Source: Clostridium aestuarii
Lineage (GTDB): Bacteria; Bacillota; Clostridia; Clostridiales; Clostridiaceae
Length of the DNA stretch: 64,000 bases
NCBI RefSeq assembly: GCF_026735135.1
Contig: NZ_JAPQER010000005.1
Span: 1 to 64,000, forward strand
Direction: 5' to 3'
The position numbers were made by a program, and so were the translations under genes. The notes under the pieces are model-generated. The model did no database searches, had not been told where the DNA came from, and worked only from the letters and a program-made list of their open reading frames with translations. Within the stretch, counting starts at the first letter, position 1. Each line of letters starts with the position of its first letter. This document shows, piece by piece, positions 35,170 through 44,219 of the stretch.

Positions 35170-35205
35170 AACTCTAAATACTAGGTGTTTAGGGTTATTT
35201 TTTAT
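35170..35205 (+). terminator. Probable original dbpA terminator, displaced by the IS element
   Basis: AACTCTAAA / TTTAGGGTT stem with a nine-base loop, followed by ATTTTTTATT. It lies directly beyond the IS left end. Without the element it would fall a few bases after the dbpA stop codon. Confidence 0.65.
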
Positions 35206-35233
35206 TGGGTAAAATATGTTATATTGTTATAAT
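35205..35233 (+). promoter_or_regulatory. Promoter of the 228-residue membrane gene (shared motif copy 2)
   Basis: TTGGGT (35205-35210), a 17-base spacer and TATAAT (35228-35233), 130 bases before the start codon. The surrounding ~75 bases resemble the region before the gene at 31228. Confidence 0.65.
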
Positions 35234-35363
35234 AAGGGTTGGAGTGATATCACTTCATATGGAGTGGTGTTGCAGAATTTAAAGAAAGTGCGTCGTAAAG
35301 GAAACATAATGATTACAGGAAAATAGTATAATTATGTAAAGTAGAGATTAGGAGATGATTACA

Positions 35364-36050
35364 TTGAGTGAGGATAATAAAAAGTTGTTTAAATATCTAG
35401 GAATTGTATTCATAGCAGTATTACTAACATATAAACTTCCTCATGATTCATATTCTATAATTCAATATATTATAAGACCAATAAGATATAAAAATAGTGT
35501 GATTTATCTTTCGGGGATAATACCATTGGCGGTATTCATTATTGGTATAAAAGGTATTTTAAGTTTAGAAAGATTTGCAGATAAGCGCAGAATACTAATT
35601 TTTCTATTAATAGTAACGATTATAATACCAATAATGAATTGGTCATTAGATTTTACTAGAACAAATTATCATTGGTTAAAGAGAGATGGATTAAATGCTG
35701 TAGACATAGTAGATACAGATATTAATTTAAATGGTTCTAATGAAGAATTAACTATAAATTTTAAATTAGAATTAATAGATTATAGTAGAAGTCAAAATGA
35801 ATTTAAAATTAGGGTGTATTTACCAAAATCTTTAAGTGATTATGTAGGAAAAGATTTTTATGAATTTGAAAAACACTATAGAACTTATGGCAATCGAAGC
35901 ATATTAAATGTAAAGGAACAAATAGTTGTTAGATTAGATAATGATTATACACGAAAAAGTTCATTTGATTCTCAATGGTATTGGGAAGATGTTGAGTATC
36001 AGTTATATAATAAAAAAGAAGTAGTTAAAATTATGGAACATGGTTTTTAA
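35364..36050 (+). CDS. Membrane protein, unknown function
   Basis: 228 residues. Three hydrophobic segments near 10-28, 42-62 and 74-93, then a soluble C-terminal half of about 130 residues, rich in β-like sequence with many charged residues (about 100-228) and probably extracytoplasmic. I do not recognise the family. TTG 35364 is chosen, with AGGAG nine bases upstream; ATG 35355 abuts that site. The gene lies beyond the IS element and has its own promoter. Confidence 0.65.
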   Translation: MSEDNKKLFKYLGIVFIAVLLTYKLPHDSYSIIQYIIRPIRYKNSVIYLSGIIPLAVFIIGIKGILSLERFADKRRILIFLLIVTIIIPIMNWSLDFTRTNYHWLKRDGLNAVDIVDTDINLNGSNEELTINFKLELIDYSRSQNEFKIRVYLPKSLSDYVGKDFYEFEKHYRTYGNRSILNVKEQIVVRLDNDYTRKSSFDSQWYWEDVEYQLYNKKEVVKIMEHGF

Positions 36051-36226
36051 GGGAATATAATTCTTAAATAGTAGCGTGAAGAACTAATGGTAAAGGAAGT
36101 ACTTAAGTCGTAACAGCACAATATTGTGCAACAAATGAATATAAGTATTAATATATAGGTTTATATAAAAATTTAGTATATGTGTGAGGGTTTTTTAATC
36201 TATAATAGTTATGTATTGTATATGAT

Positions 36227-36516
36227 GTAGAAGTCGGAACCTAGTTCATTTTTTCCGAAAAACCCTTCAAAAACAAACTAGCTTTTCACTTCTACTTAAG
36301 AGAATAATAAGGATGAATTTTTTCGAAGTTCATTCATGAATGTATTCCCCTATAGCTACTGAATCAACTTCAAAAAAATTCTTTGATAAGGCAGTACAAG
36401 CAAAACAAGTCCACCAAAGTGGGCATGCCAAGCTTGCACTGCCTTGTTTTAAAATAGGGCGTGGAACAAGCAAAACAAGCTCTTAGAGAATTAGAGCTTG
36501 TCAAGCTTATACCACG
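36227..36516. repeat. Tandem of four palindromic elements
   Basis: Four hairpins in 290 bases. (1) 36227-36295 nests GTAGAAGT/ACTTCTAC and CTAGTT/AACTAG. (2) 36315-36381 has 16-bp arms GAATTTTTTCGAAGTT / AACTTCAAAAAAATTC with one mismatch. (3) 36388-36445 has AAGGCAGT/ACTGCCTT and CAAGC/GCTTG. (4) 36460-36516 has CGTGG/CCACG and ACAAGCTCT/AGAGCTTGT. Elements 3 and 4 share ACAAGCAAAACAAG on the left arm and CAAGCTT on the right. No coding frame fits. Confidence 0.8.
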
Positions 36517-36689
36517 AAGGTGTATATTTTAAAATCTTAATTTTTTTAACATACATAATTATAGTAAAGCAGCTTTATTATTTATAAAGATAAAAGTTTA
36601 AATAAATATAAAAATAATTAAATTAGAAATTAATAGAATAGTAGATAATAGTATAGTTATTATAGGTGTATATATACTTAATACATATA

Positions 36690-37320
36690 ATTTTTATGGC
36701 GCTAAACCCTGTCACCCAACGAACTTCATTGTTTTGCTAAGAGATACTAAACCTCTATAAGTCTTTCACGTCTTCAAGCTTTCTATAGCTTAAGTATCTG
36801 TAAAATTATAAGGAAACTCATTTTCGTTTCTCAAATGAGTAAGCGATTCGCACAAAATTATGGATTTTGGCTCTCTGCTTATAGCTACCCGACAGAGCGC
36901 AAGGGCAAGGGTTGACATGCTTCCAGCTCCAAATATCACGTACAAGCATTAAAAAGTCATGTCCGTACTTTTGTGCTGCAAGGCAAGTCCACCCTTTTTA
37001 CTGCATTCCTTACAGGTCTTTTTCTCTTGGGGATTCCTCTAGGGTTTGCCCAACTTCGCCAAATAACCCGCTCGTTTTGCGAAATAAACAAGCCCTAAAG
37101 GGACATGTGACTACTTCGCAAAACTGTTATTTAGCTAAATTGGGATAGAATAATTTAAAATGGGGCATAGCCCCAAACCCTAGCAGTAATCCTCTGTGGT
37201 CTATCAATTGGGAAATTATAGTTGTACATTCCTGGTACAAACCATAACAAGCTCCAGTAAGTATAGGGCATGTTAGTTTTGTACCAGGAGCTGTAGAACT
37301 ATAATAATTAAATTCATATC
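36690..37320. other. Hairpin-rich, relatively GC-rich non-coding region
   Basis: About 630 bases without a credible gene, clearly richer in GC than the surrounding DNA. Paired elements include AGATACT/AGTATCT enclosing AAGCTTTCTATAGCTT (36749-36807), ACTCATTT/AAATGAGT, GACATG/CATGTC, TTTTGCGAA/TTCGCAAAA (37073-37126), GGGGCATAGCCCC (37163-37175) and a long stem at about 37215-37305 with CCTGGTACAAA/TTTTGTACCAGG. It could be a large structured RNA or a decayed dispersed repeat. The strand is unknown. Confidence 0.55.
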
Positions 37321-37578
37321 CCACCCACCAAGCCCTGTTATTTATAGTTACATAAAAATAGAAAGTATAAGTATTTATTAAATTTTAATAGATAGATAAA
37401 GTAATATAAATTGTAAATACAACATAATGTTATTTATGGTAGAACATTTATTTTAGAGTAAAATTGAAATTTCTAATATTTTTCGTGGAATTTTATACAA
37501 AATTGTTTTATTATGTTTATAGCTGGGTAAATGTTGAAAAATATCAATAAACTATTAATTAAAATTGAAGGTGATAAA

Positions 37579-40500
37579 ATGGAAGATAATAATTCTAAAG
37601 ATAAACTTATTAAATTGTTTACGTTTTTAAAGCAATATAATGATATTAAAAATCCTGTAGTTGTAGATATAGATAATCAAGTTTGGAAAAGTTGGATGGA
37701 TAGTATTCCAGTACATGATTCTATAGTAAATAATATATACTCAGATAAAATAGATGAAGATATTATTCTAAGTGTTAGAAGACCAGAACTAAAACAATGT
37801 CCTCCTATTCCAGCGATATTAGTTGAATGGGTAAAAAAAGGATGGAGAAATGTAGATGATGATATACAAGTTTTAAAAGAATTAAAAGTATTAAATCCTT
37901 TATATGAAGTAGGACAAGATGATAAAGAAAAATATGTGTTTACAAAATTTGAAGATGATGAAAATAGAGTGAAAGAGTTAGAAAATTGGAAAATAGAAAG
38001 AGATGAATGGATTAAAAATGAAAAGCCAGCAAGAGAGTCAGCAGAATTCTTTAATAAGATGTATTCACTTTATTCTGATATACAAAAACAATCAGAATCG
38101 GTTGAATTGATGATCGGAGATGGAATTCTTTTTTATAGTAATAAAAAATTTATAGAACATCCTGTATTACTTCAAAGTGTAAAAATGCAGTTTAATGCTG
38201 ATATTCCAGAGTTTGTAATTATACCTTCTGATAAGGAACCAGAGATATATAATTCACTTTTTTATAATATAGATGATATAAATTTGGAGCTTTTAAAAGA
38301 TGTTTCAAATGATTTACAGGAAAATGAATATAGTCCTATTGAAGTAGATAAATCAAATTTATTTTTGAATAGGGTTGCCTTATCATTATCTTCTAAAGGA
38401 AAACTTGTTAATTCTAATGATGAAATTGAAAAAGGTGTGGGGTTTCCCCAAATATATAGAAGACCAGTTCTTTTTTTAAGAAAGCGAAATTTGGGGTTTG
38501 GAGTTGCTATAGATTCTATAATTGAAGATATGAATATAAATGATACAATACCAGGATTTTTAAAAGATATAGTAGGATGCAGTGAAGAAGATAACTGTAA
38601 AAACAGCCCAAAATCAGTTGTTGCAAATTTAGATCCTAATGGTTTAGATAAGAATATATTACTTACAAAACCAGCAAATTCTGAACAGCTTGCAGTTGCA
38701 AAGCATCTTGAAAGAAAAGGGGCAGTTTTAGTTCAAGGACCTCCAGGCACAGGAAAGACTCATACGATAGCAAATATGATAGGACATATTTTAGCACAAG
38801 GTAAAAGTATATTGGTTACAAGTTATAGTGAAAAGGCACTTTCGGTTTTAAAAGAAAAAGTTGTGAAAAATTTACAATCTCTTTGCTTAAGTCTGCTATC
38901 CACCACAGAAAGCAGACAGGAAATGGAGAAAACATTAGATAAGATAAATGAAAATAGATCAAGATTAGATCCCGTTATTTTAAAAAAAGAAATAGATGAA
39001 TTAGAAAGAACTAGAAAATATAATATTGATAAATTGCACAAATTAAGAAATGATCTTAAAAATGCTAGGCTAAATGAGTATAGACCTATAGTTATAGGTG
39101 GAGAAGAATATAAGCCTGTGGATGCAGCTAAATTCATTAAAATGCATAAAGAAGAAGCTAGCTGGATACCTGTACCTGTGGAGTTAGGAGTGCTTCCTTC
39201 ACTCTCTAATGACGAGATATTAGAATTATATAAAACAAATAAAAGCATATCTGTAGAGGAAGAGAGAGAGTATGATTTTGATTTACCTAATATTGATAAT
39301 CTTTTAACTCCTGCAGAATTTAAAAAACTAATAAAAAACAAGCAAAGTTTTTCGCAAACTGAGTTAAAGAAGAATTTTGAATTATGGGGGAATAATACAT
39401 CAGAGTATTCAAGAGAAGATTTAAAAAATATAGTAAATGATATAAATAAAGCTTTAGATTATATAAATCTTGAAAAAGAATGGACTCTTGCAAGTATTGA
39501 GGACGGAAAGGAAGAAGTACTTAAACAGCAATGGGAAAATCTAATTAAAGAAATTGATGAAGTATATGAAACAGCAGTTAATACATCAGAGATAAGGATT
39601 GAATTTAATCCAGAGTTTATTAGTTTACAAGAAAATATAGACACAAAAAAGTGTTTAGATGATATAATAGCTAGATTAGAAAGTGGAGGTAAAATAGGAC
39701 GATTTAGTCTAATGTTAAATTCTAGATGGAAAAAGACTATTAACTCATGTAGAGTAAACACGAATTATCCTAAGAATTTAAGAGAGTTTGAAGCTTTGCG
39801 AAGTTACTATGAGCTGCTTTGTAACAGAAAAAAGCTTAAAAATAGATGGGATAGACAAGTTGCTGTTTTAGGAGCAGATTCATCAGAAAAAATGGGTGAA
39901 AATTTTGAACAGATTTGTAAAAAGTATTGTAATACTATACATAGTAATATTGAATGGTATAAAAAAATATGGCAACCAATCATAGAGAAATTAAAATGTT
40001 ATGGTCTTGACGTAGAAAGCATAGATAATGAAGTGGACTTAAGTGCTGATAGGTTTAGTAGAATTAGATATATAAAGACAAACTTATCTCCAAAATTAAT
40101 AGAAACTATGGAATCGGAAATATATAGAATAGACTACGAAAAATACAAAGCACAATACGAGAGTTTAGAGGGAGTTATAAATAAGTATCCTAATAAGCAG
40201 ACTAGTGTTATTTTAAAGGGATTACAAGATTCACTAACAAATGAAGATGTAGAACTATATCAAGATACTTATGAAACTCTAGTTCACATAAAAACTTTAG
40301 GTAAAACTATTGAAAGAAGAAAAAAATTAATTGATAAACTTAAAAAGACAGCCAATGCTTGGGCTGAGAAGATAGAAGATAGAAATGGAATACATGGAGA
40401 AGGTAAACCGCTTGAAAATATAAAAGAAGCATGGATATATAGACAACTATGTGGGCAAATAGAAGTTAGAAATAGTTTATCTATAGAAAATATTCAAGGT

Positions 40501-42072
40501 GAAATATTGGAAAGTGAAAAATATTTGAAAGAAAATACAGCAGAACTAGCTTTTAAAAAGGCTTGGAGTTCAAAGCTATTAGATTTTGAAAATAATAAGC
40601 AGCAGGTTCAAGCGATAGAAGGATGGAGACAATTAATTAGAAAAATAGGTTCAGGAAAGGGAAAAAGAGCAGAAGCTTTAAAAGCAGAAGCTAGAAAACT
40701 GATGCCACTTTGTCAAACAGCTGTACCAGTTTGGATTATGCCTTTAAATAAAGTAGTTGAAAACTTCAATCCAAGTAAAAATAAATTTGATGTTGTAATA
40801 ATAGATGAGGCAAGTCAAGCAGACATTATGGCACTTGTAGCACTTTATCTTGGTAAAAAGGTAATTATTGTAGGAGACAATGAGCAGGTAAGTCCACTTG
40901 CAATAGGTGAAAAGACAGAAGATATAGAAAGATTATCTAAAGAATTTTTATATGAAGTTCCAAATCATTTTTTATATTCTGGAAAATTTTCTATATACGA
41001 TTTAGCACAAACAGCTGGTTATCAACCAGTTAGGTTGAGAGAACATTTTAGGTGTGTTCCAGATATAATACAATATTCTAATATGCTTTCGTATAATGGA
41101 CAGATAAAGCCACTTAGAGAAACAAGTAATGTAAAAACACGCCCAGCTACGATTAGTTATAAAGTAGATAATGCTATAAGTGTAAATAAAACTAATGAAA
41201 AAGAAGCCGATGCTGTAGTTTCACTTATTTTAGCATGTTGTGAAATGGAAGAATACAATGATAAAACTTTTGGAGTTATTACTTTAAGAGGAGATAAACA
41301 AGCAGCTATTATAGATAAAATGCTTCAAAGCAAGATGGAACCAGCGAAATATAGAAATAGAAACATACTTTGTGGAAATCCTGCAAATTTTCAAGGTGAT
41401 GAAAGAGATATTATTTTCTTATCTATGGTTGACACAAATGAAGGAGAAGGACCTATAAGGCTTAATGGATATGGAACAGATAATCTTTATAAAAAAAGAT
41501 ATAATGTTGCTGTAAGTCGTGCCAAAGATCAAATATGGCTAGTACATTCTATAGACTCAGAAAATGATTTAAAACCTGGAGATATTAGAAAGGAACTTAT
41601 AGATTACATTAAAAATCCTAAGTCAAGAGAAAATGCTTATAATTTAAATGTTAATAAAGCTGAGTCAGAGTTTGAAAAAAGAGTAATGAAATATTTAACA
41701 AATAAAGGCTATAAAATAGTTCCTCAATGGGAAGTAGGATCATATAGAATAGATATGGTAGCTGTATATAAGGAAAATAAAGTAGCAATAGAATGTGATG
41801 GTGAAAAATGGCATGGAGAAGATAAATTAGAAGAAGATATGCTTAGACAGGCAATTTTAGAAAGACTTGGTTGGAGATTTATAAGAATTAGAGGAAGTGA
41901 ATTCTTCAAAAATGAAATAGGAACAATGGAAATGATATATGAAAAGTTAACTGATATGGAGATATATACGGATACTTCAAATTATGCTAGTGAAGAAAAT
42001 GAAACATATGATTTAAAAGAAATAATAATTTCTAGAGCAGAACAAATAAGAAGAGAGTGGAAAGAAGAATAA
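37579..42072 (+). CDS. SF1 (UPF1/Dna2-like) helicase fused to a Vsr/DUF559-like nuclease
   Basis: 1497 residues. N-terminal region of unknown role (1-360). Helicase part 1 has Walker A QGPPGTGKTHT (near 386-396). A long coiled-coil-rich insertion follows at about 430-1040. Helicase part 2 has DVVIIDEASQAD (near 1071), VGDNEQVSP, REHFRC and the motif-VI region YNVAVSRAKDQ (near 1305). The C-terminal PD-(D/E)XK-type nuclease at about 1345-1465 has YRIDMVAV, VAIECDGEKWHG and ERLGWRFIRIRGSEFF. All key motifs look intact. I chose ATG 37579 with GAAGGTGATAAA upstream. A relative of the COG1112 helicases known in phage-defence systems. Confidence 0.88.
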   Translation: MEDNNSKDKLIKLFTFLKQYNDIKNPVVVDIDNQVWKSWMDSIPVHDSIVNNIYSDKIDEDIILSVRRPELKQCPPIPAILVEWVKKGWRNVDDDIQVLKELKVLNPLYEVGQDDKEKYVFTKFEDDENRVKELENWKIERDEWIKNEKPARESAEFFNKMYSLYSDIQKQSESVELMIGDGILFYSNKKFIEHPVLLQSVKMQFNADIPEFVIIPSDKEPEIYNSLFYNIDDINLELLKDVSNDLQENEYSPIEVDKSNLFLNRVALSLSSKGKLVNSNDEIEKGVGFPQIYRRPVLFLRKRNLGFGVAIDSIIEDMNINDTIPGFLKDIVGCSEEDNCKNSPKSVVANLDPNGLDKNILLTKPANSEQLAVAKHLERKGAVLVQGPPGTGKTHTIANMIGHILAQGKSILVTSYSEKALSVLKEKVVKNLQSLCLSLLSTTESRQEMEKTLDKINENRSRLDPVILKKEIDELERTRKYNIDKLHKLRNDLKNARLNEYRPIVIGGEEYKPVDAAKFIKMHKEEASWIPVPVELGVLPSLSNDEILELYKTNKSISVEEEREYDFDLPNIDNLLTPAEFKKLIKNKQSFSQTELKKNFELWGNNTSEYSREDLKNIVNDINKALDYINLEKEWTLASIEDGKEEVLKQQWENLIKEIDEVYETAVNTSEIRIEFNPEFISLQENIDTKKCLDDIIARLESGGKIGRFSLMLNSRWKKTINSCRVNTNYPKNLREFEALRSYYELLCNRKKLKNRWDRQVAVLGADSSEKMGENFEQICKKYCNTIHSNIEWYKKIWQPIIEKLKCYGLDVESIDNEVDLSADRFSRIRYIKTNLSPKLIETMESEIYRIDYEKYKAQYESLEGVINKYPNKQTSVILKGLQDSLTNEDVELYQDTYETLVHIKTLGKTIERRKKLIDKLKKTANAWAEKIEDRNGIHGEGKPLENIKEAWIYRQLCGQIEVRNSLSIENIQGEILESEKYLKENTAELAFKKAWSSKLLDFENNKQQVQAIEGWRQLIRKIGSGKGKRAEALKAEARKLMPLCQTAVPVWIMPLNKVVENFNPSKNKFDVVIIDEASQADIMALVALYLGKKVIIVGDNEQVSPLAIGEKTEDIERLSKEFLYEVPNHFLYSGKFSIYDLAQTAGYQPVRLREHFRCVPDIIQYSNMLSYNGQIKPLRETSNVKTRPATISYKVDNAISVNKTNEKEADAVVSLILACCEMEEYNDKTFGVITLRGDKQAAIIDKMLQSKMEPAKYRNRNILCGNPANFQGDERDIIFLSMVDTNEGEGPIRLNGYGTDNLYKKRYNVAVSRAKDQIWLVHSIDSENDLKPGDIRKELIDYIKNPKSRENAYNLNVNKAESEFEKRVMKYLTNKGYKIVPQWEVGSYRIDMVAVYKENKVAIECDGEKWHGEDKLEEDMLRQAILERLGWRFIRIRGSEFFKNEIGTMEMIYEKLTDMEIYTDTSNYASEENETYDLKEIIISRAEQIRREWKEE

Positions 42073-42170
42073 AAAATTAAATCAAGAATAAGTCAGACCT
42101 TTAGACATACCTGAACATAGATAACGAAATTTGATATTTTTAGTATAAATAATATAAGAATTGAGAAATA

Positions 42171-42212
42171 AAAATTCCTAAGAAGCCTACAACTTAGGAA
42201 TTTTATTCTTTT
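42171..42212 (+). terminator. Terminator after the helicase-nuclease gene
   Basis: A perfect 12-bp stem (AAAATTCCTAAG / CTTAGGAATTTT) with a ten-base loop and T-rich tail. It separates the helicase transcript from the GHKL gene. Confidence 0.8.
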
Positions 42213-42369
42213 ATAAAAAATATTTTAATGTATAACTAATAGTATTATTAAATTATTATATTTTTCAGAAGATATTTTAAAGCTTGAGATATGGAAAAGT
42301 TATGTATAAGTTATAAGAATGTATAATATAATTTTATTATAATCAGTAAAATAAGGAATGTTGATTATT

Positions 42370-43527
42370 ATGAAAAAAGATTCTACTGTAAATATGACTC
42401 CAACAAAAGAATTTTTTATATTTTCATTAATAAGAGATATAAACTTAAACAAAGCTATACTAGATTTGATAGATAATTCTATAGAGGGAGCTAAAAGATT
42501 TGTAAAAGATAGTTATTTTTCTAGATATTATATAAAAATAACTATTACTAAGAATAAATTTATTATTGAAGATAATTGTGGAGGTATATCTAAAGAAGAT
42601 ATCTGCAATTATGCTTTTAGATTCGGACATGAAAATAATAGTAATTTGAAGGAATTTTCAGCTAGTGGATTTGGAATAGGAATGAAAAGAGCATTTTTTA
42701 AAATGGGAAATAAGATAATTGTAGAATCTAATAGTGAAAACAGTTATTTTTGTATTGATTTAAATATTAAAAAATGGAAAAGAACAGATAATTGGAATAT
42801 ATACTTAAAAAAAGAAGGAGATTCAAAAAAGGGAGTTAAAGGTACAAAAATAATAATTAGTGAATTATATGAAAACATATCAAAAGATTTTAGTTCTGAA
42901 AAATTTGTTAATAAATTAAAGAAAGAAATAAATAGAACATATAGACAAATACTAAAGCAACATATACAAATAATAGTTAATAGAGATATCTTAACTGTTA
43001 ATAGAGAAATAGAAAAAGAAATATTTAGAACTTCATATAAAGTTAATAGTATTATGATGAGAATAATAGTGAAGAAAGGAGAGTATTCACTAGAAGAAAG
43101 CGGGTGGAATATTTCCTTTAATAGAAGAACAATAGTATATTTAGATAAAAGTAAGTTGAGTGGATGGGGATATAATAAATTATATGATGAGATTGAGACA
43201 CCAAAGTTTGATGAAAGATTTTATACATTTAGGGGTTATTTAGATGTAGAATGTAAAAATCCATATTTGTTACCATTTAATACTACAAAAGATGGAATTG
43301 ATATAAATTCCGATGTCTATAAAAAAATGAGGAAATATATGATAGATAGTGTTGAAAAGACTTTGTCAATTATAGTTAAAGATAAGAATATTTCAATTAC
43401 TTATCAAAAGCCAATAAGAGAAGTTGAAATGTTGAAAAATTTTTTAAAGGTGAATTCGGCAAGACAAGTTGGAATAAAAACATATGAAGAATACTTGAAA
43501 ATTCTTAAGAGCAATAATACAATTTAA
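42370..43527 (+). CDS. GHKL (MORC/MutL/Hsp90-like) ATPase
   Basis: 385 residues. Bergerat-fold motifs are intact: N-box LDLIDNSIEGAK (31-42), G1 IEDNCGGI (68-75) and G2 SGFGIGMKRA (98-108). The C-terminal part (about 200-385) resembles an S5-like domain with no recognised enzyme. I chose ATG 42370; ATG 42358 abuts AAGGA and is less likely. A TATAAT upstream and the preceding terminator suggest its own transcript. The gene follows the helicase-nuclease, and GHKL ATPases of the MORC/MutL type are known to be linked with nucleases and helicases in bacterial restriction-like systems. Confidence 0.82.
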   Translation: MKKDSTVNMTPTKEFFIFSLIRDINLNKAILDLIDNSIEGAKRFVKDSYFSRYYIKITITKNKFIIEDNCGGISKEDICNYAFRFGHENNSNLKEFSASGFGIGMKRAFFKMGNKIIVESNSENSYFCIDLNIKKWKRTDNWNIYLKKEGDSKKGVKGTKIIISELYENISKDFSSEKFVNKLKKEINRTYRQILKQHIQIIVNRDILTVNREIEKEIFRTSYKVNSIMMRIIVKKGEYSLEESGWNISFNRRTIVYLDKSKLSGWGYNKLYDEIETPKFDERFYTFRGYLDVECKNPYLLPFNTTKDGIDINSDVYKKMRKYMIDSVEKTLSIIVKDKNISITYQKPIREVEMLKNFLKVNSARQVGIKTYEEYLKILKSNNTI

Positions 43528-43733
43528 TCTTTGTAAATTAATTTTTATATTTTAAACATTAATAACTAAATGAACAAGAAATTTGTTAAATGATGTTAGT
43601 CTAAAGGGTGGAAAATTATAGACTACAATAAGAGGTTTATATAAAACAAATACTATATAAGAAAATTACAGAAAAAATTATAAGGTGATGTCTTATAGAA
43701 TTTTAAAATGCAAAAATTAAAGAATTTAATAAT

Positions 43734-43778
43734 ATAACTTCTTAAGAATTTTAGAATTTAGGAAGTTATGTTTTTTAT
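43734..43778 (+). terminator. Terminator downstream of the GHKL gene
   Basis: ATAACTTC / GAAGTTAT stem around a 20-base loop, followed by six T. It lies 207 bases after the GHKL stop. The gap holds no other gene. Confidence 0.65.
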
Positions 43779-43849
43779 GTAAAATTAAAGAAATATAAAA
43801 TAAAAAGTTTATTTTAGTTTAAGCAGTATTAATATGTTTTATTTTATAA

Positions 43850-43870
43850 ACGGACAAAAAACGGACAAAT
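43850..43870. repeat. Two tandem ACGGACAAA repeats near tRNA-Leu
   Basis: ACGGACAAAAA followed directly by ACGGACAAATA, 57 bases from the tRNA-Leu 3' end. Such short direct repeats resemble arm-type integrase sites or the tail of a lost integrase region. Confidence 0.4.
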
Positions 43871-43871
43871 A

Positions 43872-43912
43872 CAATAAAAAAGGACTTTGGAATTTTCATC
43901 CAAAGTCCTTAA
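43872..43912 (-). terminator. Terminator of tRNA-Leu(CAA)
   Basis: Minus-strand stem AAGGACTTTGG / CCAAAGTCCTT with a nine-base loop followed by six T, 15 bases beyond the tRNA 3' end. Confidence 0.9.
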
Positions 43913-43926
43913 CCCATTGATACATT

Positions 43927-44013
43927 TGGTGCCGAAGGCGGGACTTGAACCCGCACGATATCACTACCGACGGATTTTGAGTCCGTTGCGTCTGCCAATT
44001 CCACCACTTCGGC
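43927..44013 (-). tRNA. tRNA-Leu (CAA)
   Basis: An 87-base class II tRNA on the minus strand with acceptor GCCGAAG / CTTCGGC, anticodon CAA in ACTCAAAATCC, a long variable arm, T-arm GGGTTCAAGTCCC and an encoded CCA. Its 3' end points to the helicase/GHKL region. No second copy of the 3' end is visible in the window. Confidence 0.96.
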
Positions 44014-44219
44014 TCACTCGACGAATATTATAATATCACAGTATTAAAATTAAGTCAATAGCAAAAAAGAAAAATGGTAATTTTTATAACAATATATTAT
44101 ATTTTAAAACATTTAATGTAAAATATTTACATTAAATGTTTTATGCGCTAAAATTAACTATGAAATGTTTTTAAAATTATGCAGTTCCTTTATTTATTAT
44201 GAGAGGAGGATATATATAT

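Noticed and set aside
36912..37148. A 78-codon open frame in the GC-rich region
   Set aside because: It crosses several strong inverted repeats, has no ribosome-binding site and the translation looks like random text of structured DNA, so I call the region non-coding.
42073..42369. One operon for helicase-nuclease and GHKL genes
   Set aside because: A perfect 12-bp terminator stem and a separate TATAAT lie between them, so I treat them as neighbours only.
43700..44013. A second tRNA-Leu 3' end as an attachment-site duplicate
   Set aside because: I looked for the GGTGCCGAAGGCGGG text elsewhere in the window and did not find it.
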